Part shown: positions 15,067 to 24,324 of the stretch, piece after piece
Position numbering within the stretch: the stretch's first letter is position 1
How the letters are laid out: the number at the start of each line of letters is the position of its first letter
From: Geomesophilobacter sediminis
GTDB taxonomy: Bacteria; Desulfobacterota; Desulfuromonadia; Geobacterales; Geobacteraceae
DNA length: 64,000 nucleotides
Assembly (NCBI RefSeq): GCF_016458275.1
Contig: NZ_JAEMHM010000024.1
Coordinates: 37,402-101,401 of the forward strand
Reading direction: 5' to 3'
Made by a program: the position numbers and the translations under genes
Notes under the pieces: model-generated
The model's database searches: none
Seen by the model: the letters and a program-made list of their open reading frames with translations, nothing else
Told to the model about the DNA's origin: nothing

Positions 15067-16454
15067 GCCACGTGGAAGCAATTCATGTCGTACCTCCGAT
15101 GAGTAAACCCAAGGCCGCCGGATGGTTGATCGGCCTGGGGATGCTGTTCGGCGGCATCGCCGTATACTACGGCAACGTCGGGATCGTCTTCGCCCTGTTG
15201 CTTACCCTGATGCTGACCGGCGTTCCGGTTTCCATCGCGCTGGGCCTTACCGTTCTCACCTTCCTGTATCTCCTGACCAACGTCCCGATCGAGGCGGTCG
15301 CCCTGAAGCTCTTCACCGGGATCGAGAAGTTCGAGATCATGGCGATCCCGTTTTTCATCCTGGCCGGCAACTTCCTGACCCATGGCGGGGTCGCCCGCCG
15401 GATGATCAACTTCGCCACCAGCATGATCGGGCACTGGCACGGCGGCCTGGCCCTGGCCGGGATTCTTGCCTGTGCCATGTTCGCCCTGGTCTGCGGGTCG
15501 AGCGTCGCCACCGTCGTCGCCATCGGCTCCATCATCCTGCCGGCCATGGTGCGCCACGGCTACCCGATGCGGTTCGGCGCCGGGGTCATCGTCTGTGCCG
15601 GCTCGCTGGGGATCCTGATGCTGCCGTCGATCCCCAAGGTCATCTATGCGATCTCGACCAACACCTCGATCGGCGCCCTGTTCGTCGCCGGTCTGGTCCC
15701 GGGGATCCTGCTCACCATCATGCTCTGCATCGTCACCTGGTACATCTCCAAAAAACGTAACTACATCCGTCTCGAGAAGGCCACCTGGGGGCAGCGGGCC
15801 AAGGCGTTCCGCGACAGCGTCTGGGGTCTCATGCTCGTCGTCATCATCGTCGGCGGGATCTACTCCGGCATCTTTACCGCCACCGAGGCGGCCGCGATGT
15901 CGGCGGTGTATGCCTTCTTCATCTCGGTCTTCATCTACAAGGACCTCGGCATGAAGGACGTGCCCCGCGTCCTGCTCGCTTCCGCCAACCTGAGCGCGAT
16001 GCTCCTCTACATCATCACCAACGCGGTGCTCTTCTCGTTCCTCATGTCGCACGAGAACATCCCGCAGGCGATGGCGGACTGGATCCTGGGCAAGGACCTG
16101 GGCGTGGTGACGTTTCTGATCTTCGTCAACCTGGTGCTGCTGCTGGCCGGTAACGTCATGGAGCCGTCCTCGATCATCCTGATCTTCGCGCCGATCCTCT
16201 TCCCGGCGGCCATGAAGCTCGGGATCGACCCGGTTCACTTCGGCATCCTCATCGACGCCAACATGGAGGTCGGGCTGTGTCACCCGCCGGTCGGCCTGAA
16301 CCTGTACGTCGCCAGCGGCATCTCCAAATTGAGCATCACGGAACTGACGGTGGCCGTCCTACCCTGGTTGGGGACGATGGTCGTCTTCCTGATCATCGTC
16401 ACCTACTGGCCGTCGCTTTCCATCTGGCTCCCCAAGATCATGGGGATGATGTAG
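15063..16454 (+). CDS. dctM: TRAP transporter large permease (DctM family)
   Basis: 463 residues, highly hydrophobic with about a dozen membrane segments. Family landmarks include VPVSIALGLTV, FFILAGNFLTHGGVARR, ALVCGSSVATVVAIGSIILPAM and GLCHPPVGLNLYV. It is the transport channel, driven by a sodium or proton gradient. The ATG overlaps the dctQ stop. Slightly longer than the usual 430 because of an N-terminal extension (about 20 residues before the first membrane segment). Confidence 0.95.
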   Translation: MSHVEAIHVVPPMSKPKAAGWLIGLGMLFGGIAVYYGNVGIVFALLLTLMLTGVPVSIALGLTVLTFLYLLTNVPIEAVALKLFTGIEKFEIMAIPFFILAGNFLTHGGVARRMINFATSMIGHWHGGLALAGILACAMFALVCGSSVATVVAIGSIILPAMVRHGYPMRFGAGVIVCAGSLGILMLPSIPKVIYAISTNTSIGALFVAGLVPGILLTIMLCIVTWYISKKRNYIRLEKATWGQRAKAFRDSVWGLMLVVIIVGGIYSGIFTATEAAAMSAVYAFFISVFIYKDLGMKDVPRVLLASANLSAMLLYIITNAVLFSFLMSHENIPQAMADWILGKDLGVVTFLIFVNLVLLLAGNVMEPSSIILIFAPILFPAAMKLGIDPVHFGILIDANMEVGLCHPPVGLNLYVASGISKLSITELTVAVLPWLGTMVVFLIIVTYWPSLSIWLPKIMGMM

Positions 16455-16488
16455 GCCGGTTCGCGTTGCGGCCGGCACGAGGTTTATC

Positions 16489-16809
16489 ATGTCCAATCAT
16501 CTCTTCATCTACCTGATCGTGGCACTCAACGCGGCCTGCCACGCAATACTGATCTGGCGCTTGAAGCTGGAGCGGGGGAGTAAATGGCGTTTCTGCCTGG
16601 CGACGGTCGGCGTCCCGGCTGCCGTTGCCCTGGCGGTCCGGCTGGGTGTCGCTACCGGCATCCTGCATGCCCATCTGGCGGAACAGGTCGGGATCGAGCG
16701 GATCTTCACCAGCCTGGCCAGCATGCTTTTGATCGGAGGGCCCTGGGGGGTGACCGCGGCCGCGGTGCTTTCCCGGAAGAAGGAGCCGGTTCTCGCGGCT
16801 CAGCAGTAA
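16489..16809 (+). CDS. Small hydrophobic protein of the TRAP operon, function unknown
   Basis: 106 residues with three likely membrane segments (about 5-24, 36-54 and 75-95). No family was recognised. It starts 34 bases after dctM, with GAGG upstream of the ATG, and ends before the operon terminator, so it is co-transcribed with the transporter. It might be an accessory membrane component, but this is inference from position only. Confidence 0.65.
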   Translation: MSNHLFIYLIVALNAACHAILIWRLKLERGSKWRFCLATVGVPAAVALAVRLGVATGILHAHLAEQVGIERIFTSLASMLLIGGPWGVTAAAVLSRKKEPVLAAQQ

Positions 16810-16831
16810 GACGTTAAGAGATTCAGACATG

Positions 16832-16868
16832 AAAAGGGGTTGGGCCCAAAGGCTCAACCCCTTTTCCT
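16832..16868 (+). terminator. Terminator of the TRAP operon
   Basis: AAAAGGGGTTGGGCC / GGCTCAACCCCTTTT forms a strong hairpin followed by CCTTTG. It could also block convergent transcription. Confidence 0.85.
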
Positions 16869-16927
16869 TTGTGACAATTTTGGAAAGGCTCAGGGGGAAT
16901 TGCCTTTCCCATCGAGATGGCTAGAAG

Positions 16928-16968
16928 CAAATCCCCCCCGCTCCCCTTTTTTCAAAGGGGGGAGTTTT
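16928..16968. repeat. Palindromic repeat, family E (CCCCTTT...AAAGGGG)
   Basis: CAAATCCCCCCCGCTCCCC is followed by TTTTTTCAAAGGGGGGAG. The same CAAATCCCCC and AAAGGGGG arms occur in the array at 35764-35893. It lies between two convergent genes. Confidence 0.7.
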
Positions 16969-17045
16969 AGGGCCTACCAATTTTCAGTTTCAGCGGGCAT
17001 CTTCGTGGCGGAAATCCGCCAGTCTCGCTGGAGGGGGCCGACGGG

Positions 17046-18425
17046 TCACAGCCCGTACTTGTCCATCTTGTAACGCAGCGTGCCGCGGGGGACCTTCAGG
17101 TTGATCGCGGTCTGCAACACGTTGCCGCCGGTTTTCTGGAGCGCCTGCATGATGAGGTTTTTTTCCAGGGCGCAGACCGCCTCCTCCAGACCCATTTCCG
17201 GAGAAAGCGCGGCAAGGGGGGCCGCTTCGGCGCTCTGGGGCGGCTCGGCGGCGACCGTTTCCCGCAGCTCCTGGGGGAGGTGTTCCGGGAGCAGCGTGGG
17301 ACCGGGACGCATGATGCAGATCCGTTCCATCGCGTTGCGCAGCTCGCGGATGTTTCCCGGCCAGCTGTAGCGCACCATCAGGGTCGCGGCTTCCGGAGAA
17401 ACCTCACGGAAATTGCGGCCGAACGCGCGGCTGAAGTGGTCCAGGAAGAACATCGCCAACGGCGCGATGTCCTCGATCCGGTCCCGAAGCGGAGGGATGT
17501 GGATCGGGAAGACGTTCAGCCGGTAGAAAAGGTCCTCGCGGAAACTCCCTTCCTCGATGCGCCGTTTCAGGTTCCGGTTGGTAGCGGCGATGACCCGGAC
17601 GTCGATCGGGAGGTCTTTCACCCCCCCGACCCGGCGGATGGTCCGCTCCTGCAGCACCCGCAAGAGTTTCGCCTGCATCGCCATGTCCATCTCGCCGATT
17701 TCATCCAGAAATACCGTGCCGTGCTGCGCCTCCTCCAACAGCCCGGACTTCCGGTTCATCGCACCGGTGAAGGCTCCTTTTTCATGGCCGAAAAGCTCGC
17801 TCTCCAAAAGGGTCGCCGGCATGGAGGCGCAGTTGATGGCGATGAAGGGCGCGTCCTTGCGGTCGGACAGGTTGTGGACGGCGCGGGCGACCAGTTCCTT
17901 GCCGGTTCCCGACTCGCCGGTAATGAGCACCGTCGAGGGGATGCGGGCGATTTCCCGGACCTGGGCGACAACCTCCTCAAATGCCTTGCTGCGACCGATG
18001 AACGGGTCGCTCCCGGGGAGGAAACCGTCGGCGCGGCGCAGGTTGCGGACTTCCCGCCGAAGGGTCTGGGTCTTGAGCGCCAGCTTCACGATGAGCCGGA
18101 GCGCGTCGGATTTGAAGGGCTTCTTCATGTAGTGGAAGGCCCCCATCTTGAGGGATTCCACGGCGCTTTCCACCGATCCGTACCCGGTGATGATGATCAC
18201 CAGGAGCTCGGGATCGATCTCCTTGAGCGACTTGAGGAGCTCCAGACCGTCCTCGTTGCCGAGGTTCAGGTCGAGCAGCGCCAGGTCGATCTCTTCAGAG
18301 GCGACGATGTCGCGGGCCTCGCTGCCGGTGGCGGCGCTGCAAACCTGGAATCCTTCGTCCCCCAGGATCCGCTCCACGTTCTCGCGGATGAAGGCTTCGT
18401 CGTCGACGATGAGAATCTTTTCCAT
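17046..18425 (-). CDS. Sigma-54 dependent response regulator (NtrC/DctD type)
   Basis: 459 residues. A receiver domain (1-115) with acidic pair Asp8/Asp9 and phosphoacceptor Asp52 (LALLDLNLG) is followed by an AAA+ domain with Walker A GESGTGKE, the sigma-54 contact loop GAFTGA and Walker B GTVFLDEIGEM, and a Fis-type helix-turn-helix at the end (GGNVLQTAINLKVPRGTLRYKM). It activates sigma-54 promoters when phosphorylated. I take ATG 18425, preceded by AAAGGAA; the frame extends upstream without a domain. It lies between a sensor kinase and a TRAP operon with a sigma-54 promoter, so it very likely controls that operon. Confidence 0.95.
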   Translation of the reverse strand: MEKILIVDDEAFIRENVERILGDEGFQVCSAATGSEARDIVASEEIDLALLDLNLGNEDGLELLKSLKEIDPELLVIIITGYGSVESAVESLKMGAFHYMKKPFKSDALRLIVKLALKTQTLRREVRNLRRADGFLPGSDPFIGRSKAFEEVVAQVREIARIPSTVLITGESGTGKELVARAVHNLSDRKDAPFIAINCASMPATLLESELFGHEKGAFTGAMNRKSGLLEEAQHGTVFLDEIGEMDMAMQAKLLRVLQERTIRRVGGVKDLPIDVRVIAATNRNLKRRIEEGSFREDLFYRLNVFPIHIPPLRDRIEDIAPLAMFFLDHFSRAFGRNFREVSPEAATLMVRYSWPGNIRELRNAMERICIMRPGPTLLPEHLPQELRETVAAEPPQSAEAAPLAALSPEMGLEEAVCALEKNLIMQALQKTGGNVLQTAINLKVPRGTLRYKMDKYGL

Positions 18426-18548
18426 GCGTTCCTTTCTGCTGAGAAGCAAAGCCGGAAGTGGTGGCGGGATGGAACCCGGAAAGTAGTTGGAAACGGTGGA
18501 AAATAGATGCAAACGTGGTGCCGAAAAGTCCGGGCTGACCCCAACGCT

Positions 18549-18617
18549 GTGGGAGCGCCATGCCTGGCGCGAAGGCAATTCGGCGCTCTCTTGGTGGAGG
18601 GGCATTCCCGGCGCCTG
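18549..18617. repeat. Palindromic repeat, family A
   Basis: GTGGGAGCGCCATGCC and GGCGCGAAGGC are followed by a second, degenerate half (GGGGCATTCCCGGCGCC). It occupies the space between the kinase and regulator genes. Confidence 0.65.
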
Positions 18618-18632
18618 ACCTTCGGCGGATCT

Positions 18633-21128
18633 CTACTCCTGCAGCGGCAGGCGGATGGTGAAGCGGGTTCCCTCGCCCGGGGTGCTGCTGACCGCTATGG
18701 TGCCGCGGTGCTCCTCCACGATCCGCTGGGTGATGGAGAGGCCGAGCCCGGTTCCCACCCCTTTGCGGGTGAAGAACGGTTCGAAGATGAGCGGCAGGTC
18801 CGCCGCATCGATGCCCGGACCGTTGTCGGTGATTTCCACCCGCACGCATCCTTCCTCAGCAGCGGCGGCCATGCGGATCTCGCCCCCGTTGGGAAGCACC
18901 TCCTGCGCGTTTCGGATGATATTCATTACCGCCTGCTTGATCTTTTCCGGGTCGAAACGGAAGGTGGGAAGCGGGGTCTCGGCGAAGAAGAGCCGCACCT
19001 TTTGGCGCTCGCACTGACGCCGCATCAGGAGCAGGGTGTCGTTCAGCACCAGGTTCAGGTCGGCCTGGCGCAGTTCGGCCCGCGGCGGCGAAGAGTAGTT
19101 CAAAAGCGCGTTCACCAACCGCTCCACCCGCTCGATTTCCGCCAGGGCTCGTTTCAGGAGCTCCTGGTCCGGCGAGCCCGAGACGGCGCGGTCGTGAAGA
19201 TCGTCGAGCAAAAGGAGGATCCCCGTGAGCGGGTTGCGCACCTCGTGGGCGATGCCGGCGGAGAGCTTGCCGAGGGAGGCCAGGCGGTCCAGGCGGGTCA
19301 TCTCCTCGCGCAGCTTCTCGCGTTCGGTCTCGTTGCGCATGGTGACGGTGAGCCCTTGGGTGCCATCGGCGCCGATCGGGAAGAGCCCGAGCTCGAAATA
19401 CATCATCTCGGCGCCGCGCTCGATCATGAGCGGCGTGCGGCCATAGCCGGAACGGGTCTCCAGCGCATGCGCGACCCGGTCCCCCAGGTTTCCCCAACCG
19501 GCGAAGACCGCACGGAAATTCGTATCCAACGGGATCTCCGCCCCAAAAAAGTTGCGCCCGGTCCGGTTGATCGAGGTGAGGCCGCCGTCGGGAGAGAAGG
19601 TGACGATGGAGCTGGAAATACTCTCCAGGATGCTGGTCTTGAAGTTCCGCTCGTCCAGGATCTCCTGGCGCGAGGTCCGCAGCTCTTCGAGGGTGGCCAG
19701 CAGGCTTTCCTTCCGGAGCTCCAGTTCGTCCGCCATCATGTTGAAGGTCTGCGCCAGTTCGCCGATCTCGTCGTTGGAGGTGACCGAAACGCGTTCGTGA
19801 CTGTCCCCGGCGGCCAACCGGTGGGCCCCTTCGGTCAACTGGCGCAGCGGACGGCTGATGCCACGGGAAAGCGCCCAGGCGGACAATCCGGAGAGCAGGG
19901 CGGACAGGAAGATGATGATCGCGCTGGTGGTGCGATGCTTGCCGAGCTGCTTGTCGATGACGCGGCTGCCGCGGCGTGCCGCGTCGTGGAACTGGTCCAC
20001 CTGGAACCCGATGGTGACTCCGCCGAAGACGCCATATTTACGGTAGTCGCCGGTATCGTAGTTGATCGGCGCGTACGCCATGATCTTCTTGGCGCCGCCC
20101 ACGTTGGTGATGTCGACAAACCCGGTCCGGTGGTGGCGCACCGCGTCGGCGACCCTGGGGTAGCTCGGGTGGATGAATCCGGCATAGTCGAGGTTGTACG
20201 GGATGCGGCCGGTTTCGATGTCGACGGTGCTTGAGTGCTCGGTGTAAGGGGGAACGGGGACGCCGTTTCGGTCCACCCCGCGGATGTCCCAGAACTTGGG
20301 ATGGGTGATGATCCACCCCTCGTCGTCGAAGAGAAAGGCGTAGTTGCCGCTTTTGTAAGATGGGAAGATGGTGGAGAAGCCGCGCCCGGGATCCACGTGC
20401 TGGGTAAATTCCATGAGGTGCCGGTGGTCCAGGGAGAGGACCACCATGCCGGCGAAGGCCCCCCTGCGGTCGAACAGGGGGGAGCCGAAACGGATCACGC
20501 CACGGTAGATGGTGCCGTCGTAGGCGTTTTCCGGGTCGGAAGCCCCGGCCAGCTGCTCCTGTTTGGAGACATGGAAGCCGGTGAGGTGCGAGACGTAGAT
20601 CGCACCGCGCTTGAGCCGGCGGATCCGGTCGAAGTAGTCCTCGCTCAGGTATTCGGTCTGGCGCGGGTCGGCTACGTTGCGCAGCTGCGCTTCCGGTACG
20701 AACCGCCCCGCCCGGATCACCACCCGTTCCCGACCGTTGCGGTCGATGAGGGCGATGGAGCTGTAGATCGGGACGAGCTCCCGCTTTTCCCGGGTCGCCG
20801 AGGCGCTGCCGTTGCGCTGCCAGACTTCGGCGCGGCGGGTTTCGTAGAAGTTCAACAGGGATTGTTGGTCCAAATGGGACCGGGATAGAAAGAGGAGGTC
20901 GCTTTCGCTTTGATGCAGGAAGTCCGCAACGTCCTGGGCCACCTGCCGCGCCCGCATCTGAAGCGTTTCCGACGCTTGCAGGTCGTCGGTGGCGGCGATC
21001 TCGGCCGACAGGTGCGTATTGGTCGTCCGGAGGTTGATGAGGAGCACGGCCGACGAGATCAGCAGCGGCAGCAGCGATAGAAGCAGCGTGATGATCAGGA
21101 TCTTCTTGAAGATGGTCAGACGCGGCAT
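18633..21128 (-). CDS. Sensor histidine kinase with periplasmic dCache-like domain (DctB type)
   Basis: 831 residues: membrane segment at 9-32, a large periplasmic sensor region (about 35-400, with paired Cache-like features such as LIDRNGRERVVIRAG and GFVDITNVGGAKKIMAYAPI), second membrane segment at 402-420, HAMP (about 422-475), PAS-like region (about 500-600), HisKA with GIAHEVRNPLTG (phospho-His628) and HATPase motifs (NIIRNAQEV, DNGPGID, GTGLGLSI). It probably senses a small organic ligand outside the cell and phosphorylates the regulator encoded just downstream. Partnership with the TRAP genes is inferred from proximity. Confidence 0.93.
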   Translation of the reverse strand: MPRLTIFKKILIITLLLSLLPLLISSAVLLINLRTTNTHLSAEIAATDDLQASETLQMRARQVAQDVADFLHQSESDLLFLSRSHLDQQSLLNFYETRRAEVWQRNGSASATREKRELVPIYSSIALIDRNGRERVVIRAGRFVPEAQLRNVADPRQTEYLSEDYFDRIRRLKRGAIYVSHLTGFHVSKQEQLAGASDPENAYDGTIYRGVIRFGSPLFDRRGAFAGMVVLSLDHRHLMEFTQHVDPGRGFSTIFPSYKSGNYAFLFDDEGWIITHPKFWDIRGVDRNGVPVPPYTEHSSTVDIETGRIPYNLDYAGFIHPSYPRVADAVRHHRTGFVDITNVGGAKKIMAYAPINYDTGDYRKYGVFGGVTIGFQVDQFHDAARRGSRVIDKQLGKHRTTSAIIIFLSALLSGLSAWALSRGISRPLRQLTEGAHRLAAGDSHERVSVTSNDEIGELAQTFNMMADELELRKESLLATLEELRTSRQEILDERNFKTSILESISSSIVTFSPDGGLTSINRTGRNFFGAEIPLDTNFRAVFAGWGNLGDRVAHALETRSGYGRTPLMIERGAEMMYFELGLFPIGADGTQGLTVTMRNETEREKLREEMTRLDRLASLGKLSAGIAHEVRNPLTGILLLLDDLHDRAVSGSPDQELLKRALAEIERVERLVNALLNYSSPPRAELRQADLNLVLNDTLLLMRRQCERQKVRLFFAETPLPTFRFDPEKIKQAVMNIIRNAQEVLPNGGEIRMAAAAEEGCVRVEITDNGPGIDAADLPLIFEPFFTRKGVGTGLGLSITQRIVEEHRGTIAVSSTPGEGTRFTIRLPLQE

Positions 21129-21286
21129 GGAGTACCTGGATTACCGACAGTTAGCAAACATAGTCATAGGTGTGAGTACACTGAATTGTTACAGAGGGTC
21201 AAGTTTTCATTTCATATACGGTACTGATTTCGGAGACGCTGATACAGGACGGAGTCAGGAAATAACAGTGAACCGTGCCGGCTCTT

Positions 21287-21420
21287 GTGGGCGCGCCGTT
21301 ATTGGCGTGATTGACGGCAGCTGCGCAGGTCGCGTTGAGAAGCGAAACCTGAGGCTTCCCGTGCTCTTGGCAAACTACCCCGTGAAGAGGGGGAGAGGCA
21401 CCTGCGGTGCCCGTCCCCCG
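21287..21420. repeat. Composite of dispersed repeats (families A and B)
   Basis: The 21129-21557 spacer holds no gene. It contains GTGGGCGCGCC...GGCGTGATT (family A, 21287-21312), a segment AGGTCGCGTTGAGAAGCGA (about 21327-21345) also present near 47862, and GGGGGAGAGGCACC/GGTGCCCGTCCCCC (family B, 21389-21419). Related pieces occur together again at 54324-54392, so the element seems modular. Confidence 0.65.
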
Positions 21421-21457
21421 TTGGTCGGCTGATGTTACGGCCGCTTTTATGATTGAC

Positions 21458-21485
21458 TTGACCCGGTCCGTGCGTTAGGAATAAT
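21458..21485 (+). promoter_or_regulatory. Predicted sigma-70 promoter of the ubiD-type gene
   Basis: TTGACC (21458-21463), 16-base spacer, AATAAT (21480-21485). The coding start is about 70 bases downstream. Confidence 0.45.
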
Positions 21486-21557
21486 CGGTCGTTACGACGC
21501 CGGTCCGGCCCCGCAGGCCGCCACCGGCTGCGACGAAATGAATTTGGGGGGAACCTC

Positions 21558-23396
21558 TTGGGATACAGGAACTTACAACAGTGCGTAGCCGACCTGGAAC
21601 GGCAGGGGAGGCTGATCCGGATCGATGAGGAGCTCTCGCCGGAGCTTGAGATCGGCTCGATCCAGCGCCGGGTCTACCAGGCCGGTGGGCCGGCCCTGCT
21701 GTTCACCCGCGTCAAAGGGGGCTCGTTTCCGATGCTGGGGAACCTTTTCGGTACCCTGGAGCGGACCCGGTACATCTTCCGCGATACCTTGCGGGCGGTG
21801 GAGCGCCTGGTGCAACTCAAGATCGACCCGCGCTATCTTTTGAAGGATCCGGCCGCCATCTTTTCGGTAGTTCCGGCCGCGCTGCATCTTCTCCCGAAGA
21901 TGGTCGGCGACGGCCCCGTCCTGGCCCACCGCACCACGCTGGACCAGCTTCCCCAGTTGAAATCGTGGCCCGATGACGGCGGTGCCTTCATCACCTTGCC
22001 GCAGGTTTACTCCGAGAGCGTGCACCGTCCCGGGGTGCGCCATTCCAACTTGGGGATGTACCGGGTGCAGATTTCCGGCGGCGAGTATTCCCCCAACGAG
22101 GAGGTCGGGCTGCACTACCAGATCCACCGCGGGATCGGCTTTCACCACGCCGAGGCGATCGACACCGGCGCTCCTTTCCGGGTCAACGTCTTCGTCGGCG
22201 GGGCTCCGTCGATGACCGTGGCCGCCGTGATGCCGCTTCCCGAGGGGATGCCCGAGCTCTCCTTTGCCGGGCTGCTCGGGGGGCACCGGATCGAGATGGT
22301 GGAGCGGGGCGATGCCCTGCCGATCCCCGCCGAGGCCGATTTCTGCATCTGCGGGACCGTCGATCCGTCCAAGACCCTCCCGGAGGGCCCCTTTGGCGAT
22401 CACCTCGGCTACTACAGCCTGGCCCATCAATTCCCGGTCCTGAAAGTAGAAGAGGTCTTCCATCGCGAAGGCGCCATCTGGCCCTTTACCACCGTGGGTC
22501 GGCCTCCCCAGGAGGACACCTCCTTCGGCGAGTTCATCCACGAGCTCACCGGTCCCCTCATCCCGACGGTCATCTCCGGGGTCAAGGCGGTGCACGCCGT
22601 CGATGCCGCCGGGGTCCACCCGCTTTTGCTGGCGATCGGCAGCGAGCGTTACGTTCCCTACGGGGAGCGGCGCCGGCCGCAGGAGCTTCTGACCATTGCC
22701 AACGCGATCCTCGGGCAGGGGCAGCTCTCCCTGGCCAAGTACCTGATGATTTCGGCGCACGAGGATTCCCCCAACCTCGATGTCCACGATATCCCGGCCT
22801 TCCTCGCCCATGTTCTGGAGCGGATCGACCTGCGTCGCGACCTGCATTTCCAGACCGCGACCACCATGGACACCCTCGATTACACCGGGGGCACCATCAA
22901 CGAAGGATCCAAGGTGGTCTTCGCCGCCGTGGGACCGAAACGCCGCACCCTGGGGACGGAGCTTCCCGCCGGACTGCGCCTGGCGGAAGGGTTCTCCGCC
23001 CCGGCGATCTGTCTCCCCGGGGTCATCGCCGTGAAGGGGCCCCAATGCCTGAGCCGCAAGGACGACAACGAGGTGATGGGGCGGCTCTGCGAGGCGCTGC
23101 AAGGGGTGCCGGGACTCGATGCCTTCCCGATCGTGGTCGTCTGCGACGACAGCCGCTTCACCGCCGCGTCGCTCAACAACTTCCTCTGGGTCACCTTCAC
23201 CCGTTCCGACCCCGCCAGCGACATTTACGGGGTCGGGGAACGCTTCCAGGACAAGAAATGGGGCTGCACCGGACCCCTGATCATCGACGCGCGGATCAAG
23301 CCCCACCACGCCCCGCCGCTGATCGAGGACCCGGACGTGGAGCGCCGGATCGACCAGCTTGGTGCCGCGGGCGGACCGCTGCACGGGATCATCTAG
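21558..23396 (+). CDS. UbiD family decarboxylase, menaquinone-type
   Basis: 612 residues, a full UbiD protein using prenylated FMN to decarboxylate aromatic or unsaturated acids. The active-site stretch PEGPFGDHLGYYS carries the conserved Glu, with Asp where some members have the second Glu. Members of this length in bacteria with the futalosine pathway are annotated as menaquinone biosynthesis decarboxylases, which fits mqnA at 5444, but substrate assignment is inference. The start is TTG at 21558, supported by TTGGGGGGAA upstream; no in-frame ATG lies nearby. tlyA starts 1 base after the stop. Confidence 0.88.
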   Translation: MGYRNLQQCVADLERQGRLIRIDEELSPELEIGSIQRRVYQAGGPALLFTRVKGGSFPMLGNLFGTLERTRYIFRDTLRAVERLVQLKIDPRYLLKDPAAIFSVVPAALHLLPKMVGDGPVLAHRTTLDQLPQLKSWPDDGGAFITLPQVYSESVHRPGVRHSNLGMYRVQISGGEYSPNEEVGLHYQIHRGIGFHHAEAIDTGAPFRVNVFVGGAPSMTVAAVMPLPEGMPELSFAGLLGGHRIEMVERGDALPIPAEADFCICGTVDPSKTLPEGPFGDHLGYYSLAHQFPVLKVEEVFHREGAIWPFTTVGRPPQEDTSFGEFIHELTGPLIPTVISGVKAVHAVDAAGVHPLLLAIGSERYVPYGERRRPQELLTIANAILGQGQLSLAKYLMISAHEDSPNLDVHDIPAFLAHVLERIDLRRDLHFQTATTMDTLDYTGGTINEGSKVVFAAVGPKRRTLGTELPAGLRLAEGFSAPAICLPGVIAVKGPQCLSRKDDNEVMGRLCEALQGVPGLDAFPIVVVCDDSRFTAASLNNFLWVTFTRSDPASDIYGVGERFQDKKWGCTGPLIIDARIKPHHAPPLIEDPDVERRIDQLGAAGGPLHGII

Positions 23397-23397
23397 C

Positions 23398-24168
23398 ATG
23401 GCGGCAGAGAAAGACAGACTCGACAAGCTGCTTTTCGAGCGGGGGCTGGCTCCCTCCCGGGAGAAGGCGAAGGCGCTCATCATGGCGGGGCAGGTGGTGG
23501 TGGATGACCACCTGGCCGACAAGGCCGGGCTGATGGTGCCGGTGACCGCGGAGATCCGCCTGAAGGGGGAGGTGCTTCCCTATGTCAGCCGGGGCGGCCT
23601 GAAGCTTGCCAAGGGGCTTGAGGCGTTCGGGGTCGACGTGAGCGGGCGGCTTGCCATGGACGTGGGAGCCTCGACCGGCGGCTTCACCGATTGCCTTCTG
23701 CAAAACGGAGCACGCGGGGTCATCGCCGTGGACGTCGGCTACGGGCAGCTCGCCTGGAAGCTGCGGGAAGACCCGCGGGTGGTGAACCTGGAAAAAACCA
23801 ACATCCGCTACCTGGAGCCGGAGACCTTGCCGGAGATCCCCGACCTGGCGGTGATCGATGCCTCTTTCATCTCGCTGGACAAGGTGCTGCCGCCGACCCT
23901 GCGCCTGATCCGCGACGGCGGCGAGGTGGTTGCCCTGATCAAGCCGCAGTTCGAGGTGGGACGGGGGCAGGTAGGGAAGGGGGGCGTGGTGCGGGACGAG
24001 AAGAAGCACGCCGAGGTGGTGGACTCGGTGAGCGAACTGGCCCGCGGCCTGGGGCTGGAGGTGCTCGGCGTCTGCGAATCGCCGATCACCGGACCCAAGG
24101 GGAACAAGGAGTTCCTGATCCATCTGCGGAAACCGGCAAACCCATCCTCACCCTGTCCCTCCCCCTGA
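23398..24168 (+). CDS. tlyA: TlyA family rRNA 2'-O-methyltransferase
   Basis: 256 residues: an S4 RNA-binding domain (about 5-65, RLDKLLFERGLAPSREKAKALIMAGQV) and an FtsJ-like Rossmann methyltransferase with the SAM motif DVGASTGGFTDCLL and later DASFISLDKVLPP and ALIKPQFEVGRGQVGKGGVV. Members methylate 16S and 23S rRNA cytidines; some are called haemolysins. It immediately follows the ubiD-type gene. The final residues and the stop come from a repeat (family C, 24138-24180), so the native C-terminus has probably been replaced. Confidence 0.92.
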   Translation: MAAEKDRLDKLLFERGLAPSREKAKALIMAGQVVVDDHLADKAGLMVPVTAEIRLKGEVLPYVSRGGLKLAKGLEAFGVDVSGRLAMDVGASTGGFTDCLLQNGARGVIAVDVGYGQLAWKLREDPRVVNLEKTNIRYLEPETLPEIPDLAVIDASFISLDKVLPPTLRLIRDGGEVVALIKPQFEVGRGQVGKGGVVRDEKKHAEVVDSVSELARGLGLEVLGVCESPITGPKGNKEFLIHLRKPANPSSPCPSP

Positions 24169-24180
24169 AGGGGAGGGGAC
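24138..24180. repeat. Palindromic repeat, family C, overlapping the tlyA 3' end
   Basis: The 43-base unit starts with CCCATCCTCACCC and ends with CCCCTGAAGGGGAGGGGAC. It matches 25311-25352 and, in inverse orientation inside tilS, 40337-40379 (about 5 differences over 43 bases); a shortened copy lies at 11946-11965. It supplies the last residues and TGA of tlyA. Confidence 0.85.
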
Positions 24181-24324
24181 GTCAGGGCAACGATCTCAAA
24201 AAATTCCTACTCGTTCCCCAGCTCCACCTTGGAAACGTATCCGCCCATCCAAAGCTCCGGCTTGGCAATGGTAAGAGGGGCGCTGAAAATTCATCGGTAA
24301 GAACATGTAATCACGGAGGTTCGA

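Noticed and set aside
17280..20234. Two very long plus-strand frames opposite the DctD-like and sensor kinase genes
   Set aside because: Complement frames of well-supported two-component genes; no domain pattern.
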